Notes: generated from the sequence alone by a model not told the origin. A DNA stretch of 64,000 nucleotides from UBA5500 sp023622465 (GCA_023622465.1 JAMNZE010000011.1:7167-71166), one strand, 5' to 3'; positions 16,558-24,821 are shown, counted from the first letter of the stretch. Translations and numbers: made by a program.

Positions 16558-17349
16558 CTAGCGCTCACAGGGTGCAGTGCAGTCGGTACATTCCCGCTTT
16601 CTGGCTTTCAGCGGTGGCTCCTGTTTCAATTTCTGCACATATTCCATGACCACCTTTATGGCATCGGCCGCACCTTGAGCCGCAATCGTAACCGCACCTT
16701 CCGAGCCATCCACTCCTCCGGCTGCTACAACGGCAGCTTCCACGCCAAAGAGACCATTAAGAGCTTCGATCTCAGTGATTATTTCTCCGGTACTCACCAC
16801 GAACATGCCGCAAGCCATCCCTACACGCTGATCGATCCGGCCATGGCCTAAGAGACTACTGGCAGTAACCACGTCGGGGACCAGCTTCTCCATGCCTACC
16901 GGCATTACTAAATGGGCGCCACTGCCAGCTAGATAACCCATAGCTTGCCCGATAGTCCCTCCCGAACTGGAACCGAGCAAAATCCCCGCATTACCCAACA
17001 GGTCAAAAGCATTTGCCCCTTTGATAAACACATCATCTGGGCCAAAATCTTTAATAACCTCGGTCCACGGTTGGTCAACCCGTTCCCCTTGCACAAAAAC
17101 CGCCGATGCTAAGCGAGTAGCCGGGTCAGTAGTGCAAGCCACACCATCGGTTATGATACCGGCAGTGTACCTACCTTTATCGATGGTAGTCCCCGTTAAT
17201 TCTTCCAACACATAGGCGTTAGTGGTACCACCGGCAATTATCAAGCGTCCGTGGCGCAAAGCCTGCTGTACGCAAGCCATTTCTGCCACCGCCTTTCCGA
17301 TCAGGCGCTTAGATTGACTCGGGGTTAACGTAAAAAAGCATGTCTGCAT
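16558..17349 (-). CDS. Hypothetical protein with Cys-rich C-terminal tail
   Basis: Not recognised. It has 263 residues, no signal peptide and no membrane helix. The body is rich in Gly/Ala/Val, with possible phosphate- or nucleotide-binding turns: RLIIAGGTTNAYVLEEL near residue 36, GILLGSSSGGTIGQAMG near 122 and AAVVAAGGVDGSEGAV near 212. The tail ends RKRECTDCTAPCER, a CxxCxxxC arrangement that could bind zinc or an iron-sulphur cluster. The ATG has GCAGGAGG upstream. It lies between sigH and ku on the same strand with gaps of about 60-70 bp, so it could share transcripts with either. A role with NHEJ is not supported by sequence. Confidence 0.7.
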   Translation of the reverse strand: MQTCFFTLTPSQSKRLIGKAVAEMACVQQALRHGRLIIAGGTTNAYVLEELTGTTIDKGRYTAGIITDGVACTTDPATRLASAVFVQGERVDQPWTEVIKDFGPDDVFIKGANAFDLLGNAGILLGSSSGGTIGQAMGYLAGSGAHLVMPVGMEKLVPDVVTASSLLGHGRIDQRVGMACGMFVVSTGEIITEIEALNGLFGVEAAVVAAGGVDGSEGAVTIAAQGAADAIKVVMEYVQKLKQEPPLKARKRECTDCTAPCER

Positions 17350-17411
17350 GTCTTGTACCTCCTGCCCATTTCAACTATGTATTTATTGTTATTATAACGC
17401 ATGTAGTGGGT

Positions 17412-18050
17412 TTAGGCTGTTTCGCTAATTCGAGCGTCGATCTTTCGCTTGACACGGCAGAGGGCATTATCCACGGCTTTTGGTGTAGTATCCAGAGCTG
17501 ATGCGATTTCCCGGTAGGTTTGGTCATTTAAGTACAACAAGAAAACTTTATATTCAAAATCGCTGAGCAAATACCGCAAGCTATCACATACGGCCTCCAA
17601 CTGTTCCCGCACCAAGAACATCTCCGCCGGGTCGGACGTTCTTTCATCGGGCAACACTTCTAGTAACTGGCGGTCCGAACCATCGGTATAAATAGGCTTG
17701 TCCAGTGAAAGGTAATAATTCAAAGGCGCATGTTTTTGGCGAGAAGCAGCTTTTACAGCAGTAATTACTTGGCGTGTTATGCACATTTCCGCAAAGGGGC
17801 GAAAGCTTGTCCCTCGCAAAGGCGAAAAATCCCGGATCGCTTTATGCAAACCAATCATGCCTTCTTGCAGGATATCATCCCGATCGGCCCCGGCGATGAA
17901 ATAGGATTTTGCTTTGCTCATGATCAACGATCGGTATTTAAGAAGCAAATAGTCGCTGGCTCCCTCGTCCCCCTTTTGGGCAGCTTCTACCAACTCTTCA
18001 TCGGTCAGTTGCGCATAAGAAGCCTGCTCGCCCTCGGTCCATTGCAGCAT
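17412..18050 (-). CDS. sigH: RNA polymerase sporulation sigma factor SigH
   Basis: This is the stationary-phase/sporulation sigma factor sigma-H of the sigma-70 family (212 residues). Region 2 contains DEELVEAAQKGDEGASDYLL and the core-binding and -10 recognition part DILQEGMIGLHKAIRDF. Region 4 is the HTH YREIASALDTTPKAVDNALCRVKRK. It would drive spoIIA, whose upstream region at 50.4 kb holds a fitting promoter. The ATG at 18050 has AGGGGG upstream. It is separated from the divergent tRNA cluster by about 290 bp. Confidence 0.95.
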   Translation of the reverse strand: MLQWTEGEQASYAQLTDEELVEAAQKGDEGASDYLLLKYRSLIMSKAKSYFIAGADRDDILQEGMIGLHKAIRDFSPLRGTSFRPFAEMCITRQVITAVKAASRQKHAPLNYYLSLDKPIYTDGSDRQLLEVLPDERTSDPAEMFLVREQLEAVCDSLRYLLSDFEYKVFLLYLNDQTYREIASALDTTPKAVDNALCRVKRKIDARISETA

Positions 18051-18341
18051 TATACCTAACCCCCTGGTGCAAATTATTTTGTTATTAAGTAGCTTTGCTT
18101 CACAAAGATAATAACTAACAAATATATCCTTGTCAATGCAATATGCTGAAAATTACGTACTATACCTGCAATTCGACACTATTCCATACACTTCGACATC
18201 TCGCTATTTTTTTCCTGTTGCATTGCCCACCACAGCGTGTTATACTTATTCTCGCCCGCTCCTTTGGCGGACCAAGATTTACACACAAAATAAGAACTTG
18301 ACGACATAATTTAAATCGGTTATAATTCTACATGTCCGCCG
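18051..18341. other. Divergent intergenic region between sigH and the tRNA cluster
   Basis: About 290 bp with no ORF that I can support. It is AT-rich near sigH and holds the tRNA promoter at its right end. I see no riboswitch or T-box signature. Confidence 0.6.
18298..18326 (+). promoter_or_regulatory. Sigma-A promoter of the tRNA cluster
   Basis: TTGACG (-35) and a perfect TATAAT (-10) are separated by exactly 17 bp, ending 15 bp before the first tRNA. This is the best vegetative promoter in the window. Confidence 0.9.
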
Positions 18342-18419
18342 CGGGGCGTAGCGCAGTTTGGCTAGCGCGCCTGCCTTGGGAGCAGGAGGCCGGGGGTTCA
18401 AATCCCTCCGCCCCGACCA
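18342..18419 (+). tRNA. tRNA-Pro (anticodon TGG)
   Basis: The acceptor stem CGGGGCG/CGCCCCG, an anticodon loop CTTGGGA reading TGG, a TTCAAAT T-loop and an encoded CCA are all visible. It is first in a seven-gene tRNA cluster. Confidence 0.97.
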
Positions 18420-18428
18420 TTGTATCGT

Positions 18429-18503
18429 GGCCCCATAGTGAAGCGGTTAACACACCAGCCTTTCACGCTGGCGGCGCGGGTTCGAATCCCGCTGGGGTCA
18501 CCA
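18429..18503 (+). tRNA. tRNA-Glu (anticodon TTC)
   Basis: The acceptor stem GGCCCCA/TGGGGTC, an anticodon loop with TTC, a TTCGAAT T-loop and an encoded CCA are all visible. Confidence 0.97.
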
Positions 18504-18516
18504 TCTTTGACAATCA

Positions 18517-18592
<76 letters not shown>

Positions 18593-18600
18593 TATAACGG

Positions 18601-18685
18601 GGAGGGATACCCAAGTGGCTAAAGGGGGCAGACTGTAAATCTGCTGGCAGTGCCTTCGCTGGTTCGAATCCAGCTCCCTCCACCA
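18601..18685 (+). tRNA. tRNA-Tyr (anticodon GTA)
   Basis: This class II tRNA has a long variable arm. The acceptor stem is GGAGGGA/TCCCTCC, the anticodon arm is CAGACTGTAAATCTG with GTA, and CCA is encoded. Confidence 0.97.
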
Positions 18686-18696
18686 CTTTCCTTCGC

Positions 18697-18771
18697 TGGG
18701 GTGTAGCCAAGTGGTAAGGCACAGGACTTTGACTCCTGCATTCGTTGGTTCGAATCCAGCCACCCCAGCCA
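18697..18771 (+). tRNA. tRNA-Gln (anticodon TTG)
   Basis: The acceptor stem is TGGGGTG/CACCCCA, the anticodon loop CTTTGAC reads TTG, and CCA is encoded. Confidence 0.97.
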
Positions 18772-18778
18772 TTTTCAT

Positions 18779-18853
18779 GGGCCATTAGCTCAGTGGTAGA
18801 GCATCCGCCTTTTAAGCGGAGAGTCGTTGGTTCGAGTCCAACATGGCCCACCA
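18779..18853 (+). tRNA. tRNA-Lys (anticodon TTT)
   Basis: The acceptor stem is GGGCCAT/ATGGCCC, the anticodon loop CTTTTAA reads TTT, and CCA is encoded. Confidence 0.97.
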
Positions 18854-18867
18854 TTTCTTTATAATCT

Positions 18868-18953
18868 GCGAGGGTGGCGGAATTGGCAGACGCGCTAGAC
18901 TTAGGATCTAGTACCCTTGTGGTGTAGGGGTTCGACTCCCCTCCTTCGCACCA
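18868..18953 (+). tRNA. tRNA-Leu (anticodon TAG)
   Basis: This class II tRNA is last in the cluster. The acceptor stem is GCGAGGG/CCTTCGC, the anticodon loop CTTAGGA reads TAG, and CCA is encoded. Confidence 0.97.
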
Positions 18954-18962
18954 ATGAAATCG

Positions 18963-18990
18963 AAAACGGAGCATTTTTGCTCCGTTTTTT
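18963..18990 (+). terminator. Terminator of the tRNA cluster
   Basis: A stem with AAAACGGAGCA opposite TGCTCCGTTTT runs straight into a T-run, 10 bp after tRNA-Leu. Confidence 0.95.
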
Positions 18991-19159
18991 GTTATATATC
19001 TGGCTTACCCTTTTCCTGCTCATACTAATGGTCTTGTTTATTTGCCCCCCGATGCTTGGTACCTGGCGGAAAGAGGTATGATCACCACCGCCACGATGAT
19101 TGCCGACTTGAAAGAACCCTACTAGACAAGTGGTGAAATACTATTTTGGCAAGCAGAAA
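18991..19159. other. Gene-free stretch with possible coding remnants
   Basis: There is no gene I can support. In one plus-strand frame, bases 18989-19081 encode a hydrophobic helix (TLFLLILMVLFICPP) ending at a TGA. In a second frame, 19078-19128 encodes a 16-residue peptide (MITTATMIADLKEPY and stop) after a GAAAGAGG. This could be the end of a degraded membrane-protein gene. Neither part has a convincing start. Confidence 0.3.
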
Positions 19160-19222
19160 GGCAGTAGATTTTGCTTGGAACCGGGAGTAGCCTCACAGGT
19201 CCCCTACGCGGTATCTACTGCC
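19160..19222 (-). terminator. Long hairpin after cheR, related to the one at 58.9 kb
   Basis: GGCAGTAGA pairs with TCTACTGCC around a structured 45-nt interior (ACCG/CGGT and GTAG/CTAC can pair). It starts 6 bp after the cheR stop codon and is followed on the minus strand by TTTCTGCTT, so it may terminate cheR. By eye its sequence aligns with the hairpin at 58927-58986. Confidence 0.55.
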
Positions 19223-19227
19223 CTTTT

Positions 19228-20010
19228 CTATGCCCTTTGATAAAAAAAGGAGTCGAAAATGCGAAAGCCATATTCCTGAGGGCGAAACATCTGTTCTGTG
19301 CTACCCAAAAATAGTACTCCGCCGGATTTGAGACTAGCGGCAAACTGCCAATAGAGCTTATGCTTAATTTCATCGGTGAAATATATCAGCACGTTGCGGC
19401 AAACAATCAAATCCAGATCTTGCGGGTAGGGGTCGGCCAGTAGATTGTGTTTACGAAATTCGACAGTCTGACGAATTTCCGGAGCAACTTCAAAGGTGCT
19501 GGGCCTCTCAATTATGTATTTGCTTCTAAAACGCTGGGGAATCTGGCTGATTTGACCTTTAGGATAAACGGCAGCTTGGGCCCGTTGCATAACTCCCATA
19601 TCAATATCCGTCGCCAAAATACTGAAACTAACCCCGGGGAAGGAGTCGCGCAACAACATGGCCAACGAATAGGGCTCTTCCCCGCTGGAACAAGCCGCAC
19701 TCCAGATTCTTAAATGCTGAGTGGCATTTAAGCCTAATAATTCGGGAAGTACCTTTTTCTCTAAGACTCGCCACCGCTCCTCGTTACGGAAGAACTCGGA
19801 TACGTTAATTGTAATTCGATCTATAAATTCATCTAAAGCCTGTTTATCAGTCGCTAACAAGTCATAGTAGGCTAAGAAAGAGTGGAAGCCCCGTCGGTTC
19901 ATCAGGCTGGTGATCCGCCGCCTCATCTGCTTCTCTTTGTAATTGCTCAGATCCACGTCGATAAGTTGTTTAACCTTGCCCGTAAACAATGCATACTCGT
20001 CGGTGGCCAT
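19228..20010 (-). CDS. cheR: CheR-type protein-glutamate methyltransferase
   Basis: This SAM-dependent methyltransferase modifies Glu residues of chemoreceptors. The N-terminal helical CheR domain (about 1-75) is followed by the catalytic domain, with the SAM-binding motif IWSAACSSGEEPYSLAM near residue 105 and CRNVLIYF near 205. Its 260 residues are standard. No other chemotaxis gene (cheA, cheB, mcp) is visible, so it is an orphan here and may serve receptors encoded elsewhere or a non-motility signalling pathway. The start is ATG after GGGAGGAGG. It follows speD by 136 bp, with a terminator between them. Confidence 0.93.
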   Translation of the reverse strand: MATDEYALFTGKVKQLIDVDLSNYKEKQMRRRITSLMNRRGFHSFLAYYDLLATDKQALDEFIDRITINVSEFFRNEERWRVLEKKVLPELLGLNATQHLRIWSAACSSGEEPYSLAMLLRDSFPGVSFSILATDIDMGVMQRAQAAVYPKGQISQIPQRFRSKYIIERPSTFEVAPEIRQTVEFRKHNLLADPYPQDLDLIVCRNVLIYFTDEIKHKLYWQFAASLKSGGVLFLGSTEQMFRPQEYGFRIFDSFFYQRA

Positions 20011-20051
20011 CGAGAACCTCCTCCCTTCTTTCGTTTATCTGGTCAAACAAA

Positions 20052-20094
20052 CAGCAGCCGCTCTTCTCCATACTAGGGTTCAGATAGGCTGCTG
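20052..20094 (-). terminator. Terminator after speD
   Basis: The CAGCAGCC/GGCTGCTG stem has a 27-nt loop. On the minus strand it is followed by TTTGTTTG. Confidence 0.6.
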
Positions 20095-20146
20095 CAATCA
20101 CTCGCATATGATCTTGGCCAGCTTTGGAGAGGTATTAGACGGGCCG

Positions 20147-20527
20147 TTACAGGCTAACAACCTGTTTAGGCGCAGGCGAGTCAAAAATGCCTCGCTCAAC
20201 CTCCGTAGCTGTCATATTTTGAGCCTGAAAGTGCTTGGTGATATAGTTGCATGCGTCCCAGGGGTTAACACGATCACCACAGGTGAAAACGTCAACTGCT
20301 GCATAACCTAATTCTGGCCAACTATGAATTGCCAGATGCGATTCGGAGATTACAACAACGCCACTAACACCCTGAGGGCTAAATTTATGGAACACCACTT
20401 CGCGTATTTCGGCACCGGCCTCTAAGGCCGCATTAACCATGATCTTTTCCACCAGCTGCACATCGTTGAGAATGTCAGCAGGGCATCCATAAATTTCAGC
20501 CAGAATATGACGGCCCAGTGGATTCAT
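20147..20527 (-). CDS. speD: S-adenosylmethionine decarboxylase proenzyme
   Basis: This is the prokaryotic class 1b AdoMet decarboxylase (SpeD/SpeH), which makes the aminopropyl donor for spermidine. The 126-residue proenzyme self-cleaves at VVISESHLAIHSWPE between Glu62 and Ser63, where Ser63 becomes the pyruvoyl cofactor. The conserved Cys lies in DVFTCGD. Its length matches the Bacillus and Thermotoga enzymes. It stands alone between terminators; no spermidine synthase is in the window. The ATG start has GGAGGAAGAGG upstream. Confidence 0.96.
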   Translation of the reverse strand: MNPLGRHILAEIYGCPADILNDVQLVEKIMVNAALEAGAEIREVVFHKFSPQGVSGVVVISESHLAIHSWPELGYAAVDVFTCGDRVNPWDACNYITKHFQAQNMTATEVERGIFDSPAPKQVVSL

Positions 20528-20626
20528 CTAATTCCTCTTCCTCCTTTTTCCAGTAATTTATTAGTGGTCAATTCATTCTAGCAAATTGTTCAAGAAAGTC
20601 AATTGCCTGACAGCAGGGAAAAAATA

Positions 20627-20657
20627 TCGCGCCTATAGCTCTTCGCTATAGACGCGA
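20627..20657 (-). terminator. Terminator after the EAL-domain gene
   Basis: TCGCG-CCTATAGC pairs with GCTATAGACGCGA around a TCTTC loop. On the minus strand it is followed by TATTTTTTCCC. Confidence 0.9.
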
Positions 20658-20738
20658 AAACTGCTGTAGGAAATTGCTACTTGGCTAGGCCTGATGAAAT
20701 TGACTAGGACTTATTGTAGAGGAAAAGCCTTGTCCATG

Positions 20739-22979
20739 TCAATAGCGAAGTTTTTCATGCTGCAAGAGCCCCAGGATTGCATCCGGGGCTAAGGGTTTAC
20801 TAATGAGATACCCCTGCATGAAATCGCAATCGTTTAGGCGCAGATACTCCCTTTGGGCCGGTGCCTCCACACCTTCTGCGACCACAAAGAATCCCTGCCG
20901 ATGGGCCATGGCAATGATATCGCCAGCTATAGCTTGCTCGGGGGCAACAGAAAGCAGGCTGTCGATGAATGACTTGTCGATCTTGATACCATGCACCCGC
21001 AAATTCTGGCTGCGGCTAAGGGATGAATATCCGATACCGAAGTCATCGATGGCAATTTGTATACCATGTTGCTCCAGCTCTCTTAACTTCTCATTGATGA
21101 CCCCATATTCATCCATTAAGAGCGACTCGGTTATCTCCAATGTTAAGCTACTTGTTTTCACCCCGGTCTCCTCGATTATTGCCAGCAGGTCCGCAACAAA
21201 ATCATCTTGTAGCAGCTGTAACAGCGAGATATTCACCGACATTCTAAGCTGGTCGAAGCCCTGGCTCGCCAGTTGGGTGAGAAACTCGCAAGCTTGTCGC
21301 AAAATATATTTTCCCAGAGGAATAATGAGTCCAGTTTGCTCCGCTACAGGAATAAATTCTGCCGGTGATACATTGCCCAGATGTACGCTGTGCATCCGCG
21401 CCAAGGCTTCCAAACCTACAATTTGGTTTTGTTTCAGATCCACAATTGGCTGGTACACTAGGTGAACATTTTGCTTCATCTGGCTGCTCACTGCAGCTCG
21501 CAATTCACCTTCTACGATCGTTTGTCGGAGCAGTTGCTCTTCCATGCTATTATCAAAGAAGCAATAGCCCTCACTGTCCTGCTCACCAGCACAGCTAGCC
21601 GCTATAGATGCCCTTTTGATGATAGTATTGGCGTCAACTTCCCCTTCTCCATCGATCTCCACTATGCCGATGGCCACCCCTGTACGTTTTGCCTGCAACG
21701 GTTGTCGCAGACTGTCGATTACCTGTTGGGCCATGGCAATCAGATCCGATCTGTCTCCATAGCTGGTAACATAGAGCATAAAGCGGGCGGCCCCCAGGTG
21801 GAAAATGTGTTGCGCTGACGTCTTGGCCAGCAATAAAGTGGCAGCACATTCCTTTAATATCATCTCACTATACTGGTAACCGATGGCCATGTTCAATAAA
21901 TCAAAATTACAGTCGATGAGCAGACAAGCCCGCTTCTTGTGACCATTGCTGTTAGCTTGGCTTTGAAAGAATTCCTCCCAATAGGTCTTATTGGGTAGTC
22001 CAGTAACCGCATCATAATAGGAATAACGGATTAGGGTTTCATTTTTCTTGCGGTTGCTGGAGAGCATAGCTAGGAGCAGACCGAAAACAATTACCAGGGT
22101 TGTTATACCTATCATGCGTACCCGGGCAATTAGTAACTTTGTTTCTCCCAGTTCGTGGTGAACAGCTAAGGTACCTAACTTGCTGTCTTCTACCCAAACC
22201 GGTAACAGAACCTGATAAAAGGGAGCATCACCGCTATATATTTCACCCGCAAATTCTCTACCCTCTTGCATTGCTGCCTTAGCATCCGCCGTCAAAATAA
22301 AATCACCTTCATGGCCCTGATGAGCTATAGGCTCCAAGTTGTTGTCATAGAAAACAGCACATTTGATGTAGGGATCGGCAACAATTTCCGTCAACAGACA
22401 TTGGAGTTCAAACCTGCCCAGAAAGTCACGCACCCTTTCAGCTAACACACCCATCTGTAAGAAGCGGCCCGTATCATTTAACCGCCAATAGGCGTACTTA
22501 AGATATCTTTCCGATTCGCTGTCCCGCCGAATTTCGTCTACGTGGCTTTGTTTTCCGCTGCGCATAAAATTGTATACCGGGTGCCCTTCTTTTGCATGCC
22601 AACCCAGATAAATGCCCGTGTTGGAATAGACAATCTGTCCTTCCCTGTTATAAACATAAATTTCGTCCACCTGCATGATATCAGCTATTTCAGCTAACAA
22701 CCGATTGCTATATTGCCCATCATAAAGGGCCACAATCTGGCCGGTGGCCAACAGCTTGTCCTCCAACAGCCCATCAATTATAGTGGTAGCTTCGGCAGCT
22801 GCGGCCAACTTCTGGGCATAAATATTAGCTAGCCGCTGCGTTTCTTCTGCCACTTGCCCGTTATAAAAATTTTGGGCAGCAGTGATAATCTGATATCCAG
22901 CCACAAACAAAATAACCACACTGAGCAGCACTACAAACAGGTATTGTTTAAGATCCGTGGTCTTCATTTGGCCCTGCAT
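20739..22979 (-). CDS. Membrane EAL-domain protein with degenerate GGDEF (c-di-GMP phosphodiesterase)
   Basis: This 746-residue sensor has a membrane helix near residues 13-33, an extracytoplasmic sensor domain (about 35-280) and a second helix (about 285-305). A GGDEF-fold domain (about 320-485) and an EAL domain (about 490-740) follow. The GGDEF signature is replaced by LGAARF, so cyclase activity is unlikely. The EAL site looks complete: GLEALAR, SVNIS, EITES, IDDFGIGYSSL, KIDKSF and EGVE. It should therefore degrade cyclic di-GMP in response to an external signal. ATG after GGAGGTGGGGAG. It is a single-gene unit with its own terminator. Confidence 0.92.
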   Translation of the reverse strand: MQGQMKTTDLKQYLFVVLLSVVILFVAGYQIITAAQNFYNGQVAEETQRLANIYAQKLAAAAEATTIIDGLLEDKLLATGQIVALYDGQYSNRLLAEIADIMQVDEIYVYNREGQIVYSNTGIYLGWHAKEGHPVYNFMRSGKQSHVDEIRRDSESERYLKYAYWRLNDTGRFLQMGVLAERVRDFLGRFELQCLLTEIVADPYIKCAVFYDNNLEPIAHQGHEGDFILTADAKAAMQEGREFAGEIYSGDAPFYQVLLPVWVEDSKLGTLAVHHELGETKLLIARVRMIGITTLVIVFGLLLAMLSSNRKKNETLIRYSYYDAVTGLPNKTYWEEFFQSQANSNGHKKRACLLIDCNFDLLNMAIGYQYSEMILKECAATLLLAKTSAQHIFHLGAARFMLYVTSYGDRSDLIAMAQQVIDSLRQPLQAKRTGVAIGIVEIDGEGEVDANTIIKRASIAASCAGEQDSEGYCFFDNSMEEQLLRQTIVEGELRAAVSSQMKQNVHLVYQPIVDLKQNQIVGLEALARMHSVHLGNVSPAEFIPVAEQTGLIIPLGKYILRQACEFLTQLASQGFDQLRMSVNISLLQLLQDDFVADLLAIIEETGVKTSSLTLEITESLLMDEYGVINEKLRELEQHGIQIAIDDFGIGYSSLSRSQNLRVHGIKIDKSFIDSLLSVAPEQAIAGDIIAMAHRQGFFVVAEGVEAPAQREYLRLNDCDFMQGYLISKPLAPDAILGLLQHEKLRY

Positions 22980-23119
22980 AAACTCCCCACCTCCGCTCTC
23001 ACCTGTAGCAAGAACCTTTCTGCAGCCTCAATTATTAATCCTGCTTAGGTGGGCTTAGAAAAGGATTGTTCACAACTTTACAAAATATCTTCAGGCCTGA
23101 CACAATTGGGCTACTGGGC

Positions 23120-23148
23120 TTGCAGACTCGCTGGGAGTGTAGTATAAT
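23120..23148 (+). promoter_or_regulatory. Sigma-A promoter of the lone tRNA-Pro gene
   Basis: TTGCAG and a perfect TATAAT are spaced by 17 bp, 10 bp before the tRNA. Confidence 0.75.
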
Positions 23149-23158
23149 TAATGAGCAA

Positions 23159-23236
23159 CGGGCTGTGGCGCAGTTTGGCTAGCGCGCGTGCTTGGGGTGC
23201 ACGAGGTCGCAGGTTCAAGTCCTGTCAGCCCGACCA
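23159..23236 (+). tRNA. tRNA-Pro (anticodon GGG)
   Basis: The acceptor stem CGGGCTG/CAGCCCG, an anticodon stem CGTGC/GCACG with loop TTGGGGT (GGG), and an encoded CCA are visible. It is a single-gene unit with its own promoter and terminator. It decodes CCC/CCT and complements the TGG species in the cluster at 18.3 kb. Confidence 0.95.
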
Positions 23237-23250
23237 TTCTCGAATAGCAA

Positions 23251-23285
23251 AAACCGTCCTCTCTTAAGATGAGGACGGTTTTTTG
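23251..23285 (+). terminator. Terminator of tRNA-Pro(GGG)
   Basis: The 11-bp stem AAACCGTCCTC/GAGGACGGTTT is followed by a T-run. Confidence 0.95.
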
Positions 23286-23293
23286 TTTTACGC

Positions 23294-23329
23294 AGAACCC
23301 CATTCTGGCCATCACCAGAATGGGGTTCT
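23294..23329 (-). terminator. Hairpin after spoIVA
   Basis: A perfect 15-bp stem (AGAACCCCATTCTGG and its complement) with a 6-nt loop lies 17 bp past the spoIVA stop codon. There is only a weak T-tract on the minus strand, but the stem is strong. It abuts the tRNA terminator. Confidence 0.75.
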
Positions 23330-23345
23330 TGCACCAAGCCGTCGG

Positions 23346-24821
23346 TTATAGAATGATAGCGATCAAGCCACCACTGCCTTCGTTAACAATCTTTTCAAGC
23401 GTCTCTCGCAATTTCTCCTGCGCATTATCGGGCATACGCAAGAGTTTATTTTGAATTCCTTCACGCACCAAGTTGTGCAGCGACTTGCCAAATATGTTGG
23501 TTTCCCAAAGCTTCTCCGGGTTGGCTTCGAACTCTTCCAATAGATATTTGACCAATTCTTCGCTTTGCTTTTCAGTGCCAATGATAGGGGCTACTTCCGA
23601 CTCCACATCCACACGAATCATATGGTAAGCTGGCGCGGTAGCCCGCAAACGCACGCCAAAACGGTTGCCCTGACGAACGATTTCCGGCTCGTCTAGCTCC
23701 ATTTCGTCTAGACTGGGTGGCACAATCCCGTATCCCGTGTTGCGGGAATCCCGCACCGCATCTTTAACCTTGTCGTATTCCCGTTTGGCCTGGGCATATT
23801 CCCGCATTAGGGCCAGCAGTTTATCCCGTCCATGAATTTCTGTCCCGGCTGCCTCACTCAACGCCTCCCAGTAGAGGTAATCGGGCACATTGACCGAGAG
23901 GACGGCCGCACCGGTGCCTAAGTCCATAGTCTCCAGGATTACTTCCGAAACGGTGTCGCACTCGCTGAGAACCTCAATCAAAGTGTCGATCTCTCGTAGT
24001 TTCTTAACCTGGGTAGCTCCATCTTGCACCACCGCTTCCAGCTTGCGCCGCAACCAATGTTTGCTGTCTAATACGTTTACCCATGGCGGCAGGTTCACAT
24101 TTACCTCACGGACAGGGAATTCATAGAGGATTTCTCTCAAGACGCCCTGGATGTCAGTTTGGTTAAGCCTAGTGGCATCAATAGGTATAACGGCCGTTTG
24201 ATATTTCTCCTCCAATTCGGCTCTGAGCTCCATTGTCTCCGGGTCAAACGGGTCAGCGCTGTTCAACAGCACCACAAAGGGCTTGCCTAGATTCTGCAAC
24301 TCCTCGATGACTCGTTCTTCTGCTGTCACATAGGCGGAGCGGGGTAAATCGGTTATGGTCCCGTCGGTGGTTACCACTATGCCGATCGTAGAATGGTCGA
24401 CAATTACCTTCTTGGTGCCGATTTCAGCTGCTTCTTCAAAGGGGATCGGCTCTTCGAACCATGGTGTTAATACCATGCGCGGGCCGTCTTCATCACTGTA
24501 GCCAAGTGCACCCTCTACCGCATAGCCTACGCAATCGACCATTCGTACTCGCAACTTGATGTCATCCACAGTGATTTCGACACCTTCATCAGGAATAAAT
24601 TTGGGCTCGGTAGTCATGATGGTTCGCCCTGCCCCACTCTGGGGTAAGGCATCCTTTGTACGCTCTTTGTCATGAACATCCGTGATATTCGGCAAAACCA
24701 TGAGATCCATAAACCGTTTGATGAAAGTGGACTTGCCGGTGCGTACCGGGCCCACGATACCGAGATAGATATCACCATCGGTACGCTTAGCTATGTCCTG
24801 AAGTAGGTCAAACTTCTCCAA
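23346..24821 (-). CDS. spoIVA: Stage IV sporulation protein A
   Basis: SpoIVA is the mother-cell ATPase that polymerises on the forespore surface and forms the coat basement layer. This 491-residue protein has the family length. The Walker A motif GIVGPVRTGKSTF lies near residue 22, followed by a GTPase-like core (VDCVGYAVEGALGY, LLNSADPFDPET). A long middle region and the conserved C-terminal coat-anchor part end in VNEGSGGLIAIIL. The start is TTG, with GGAGGG eight bases upstream. A sigma-E-like promoter lies at 24956-24984, fitting mother-cell expression. It is monocistronic, ending at a strong hairpin. Confidence 0.97.
   Translation of the reverse strand: MEKFDLLQDIAKRTDGDIYLGIVGPVRTGKSTFIKRFMDLMVLPNITDVHDKERTKDALPQSGAGRTIMTTEPKFIPDEGVEITVDDIKLRVRMVDCVGYAVEGALGYSDEDGPRMVLTPWFEEPIPFEEAAEIGTKKVIVDHSTIGIVVTTDGTITDLPRSAYVTAEERVIEELQNLGKPFVVLLNSADPFDPETMELRAELEEKYQTAVIPIDATRLNQTDIQGVLREILYEFPVREVNVNLPPWVNVLDSKHWLRRKLEAVVQDGATQVKKLREIDTLIEVLSECDTVSEVILETMDLGTGAAVLSVNVPDYLYWEALSEAAGTEIHGRDKLLALMREYAQAKREYDKVKDAVRDSRNTGYGIVPPSLDEMELDEPEIVRQGNRFGVRLRATAPAYHMIRVDVESEVAPIIGTEKQSEELVKYLLEEFEANPEKLWETNIFGKSLHNLVREGIQNKLLRMPDNAQEKLRETLEKIVNEGSGGLIAIIL

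Noticed and set aside
22980..23119. Riboswitch before the EAL gene
   Set aside because: No conserved core of a c-di-GMP or other riboswitch could be recognised.
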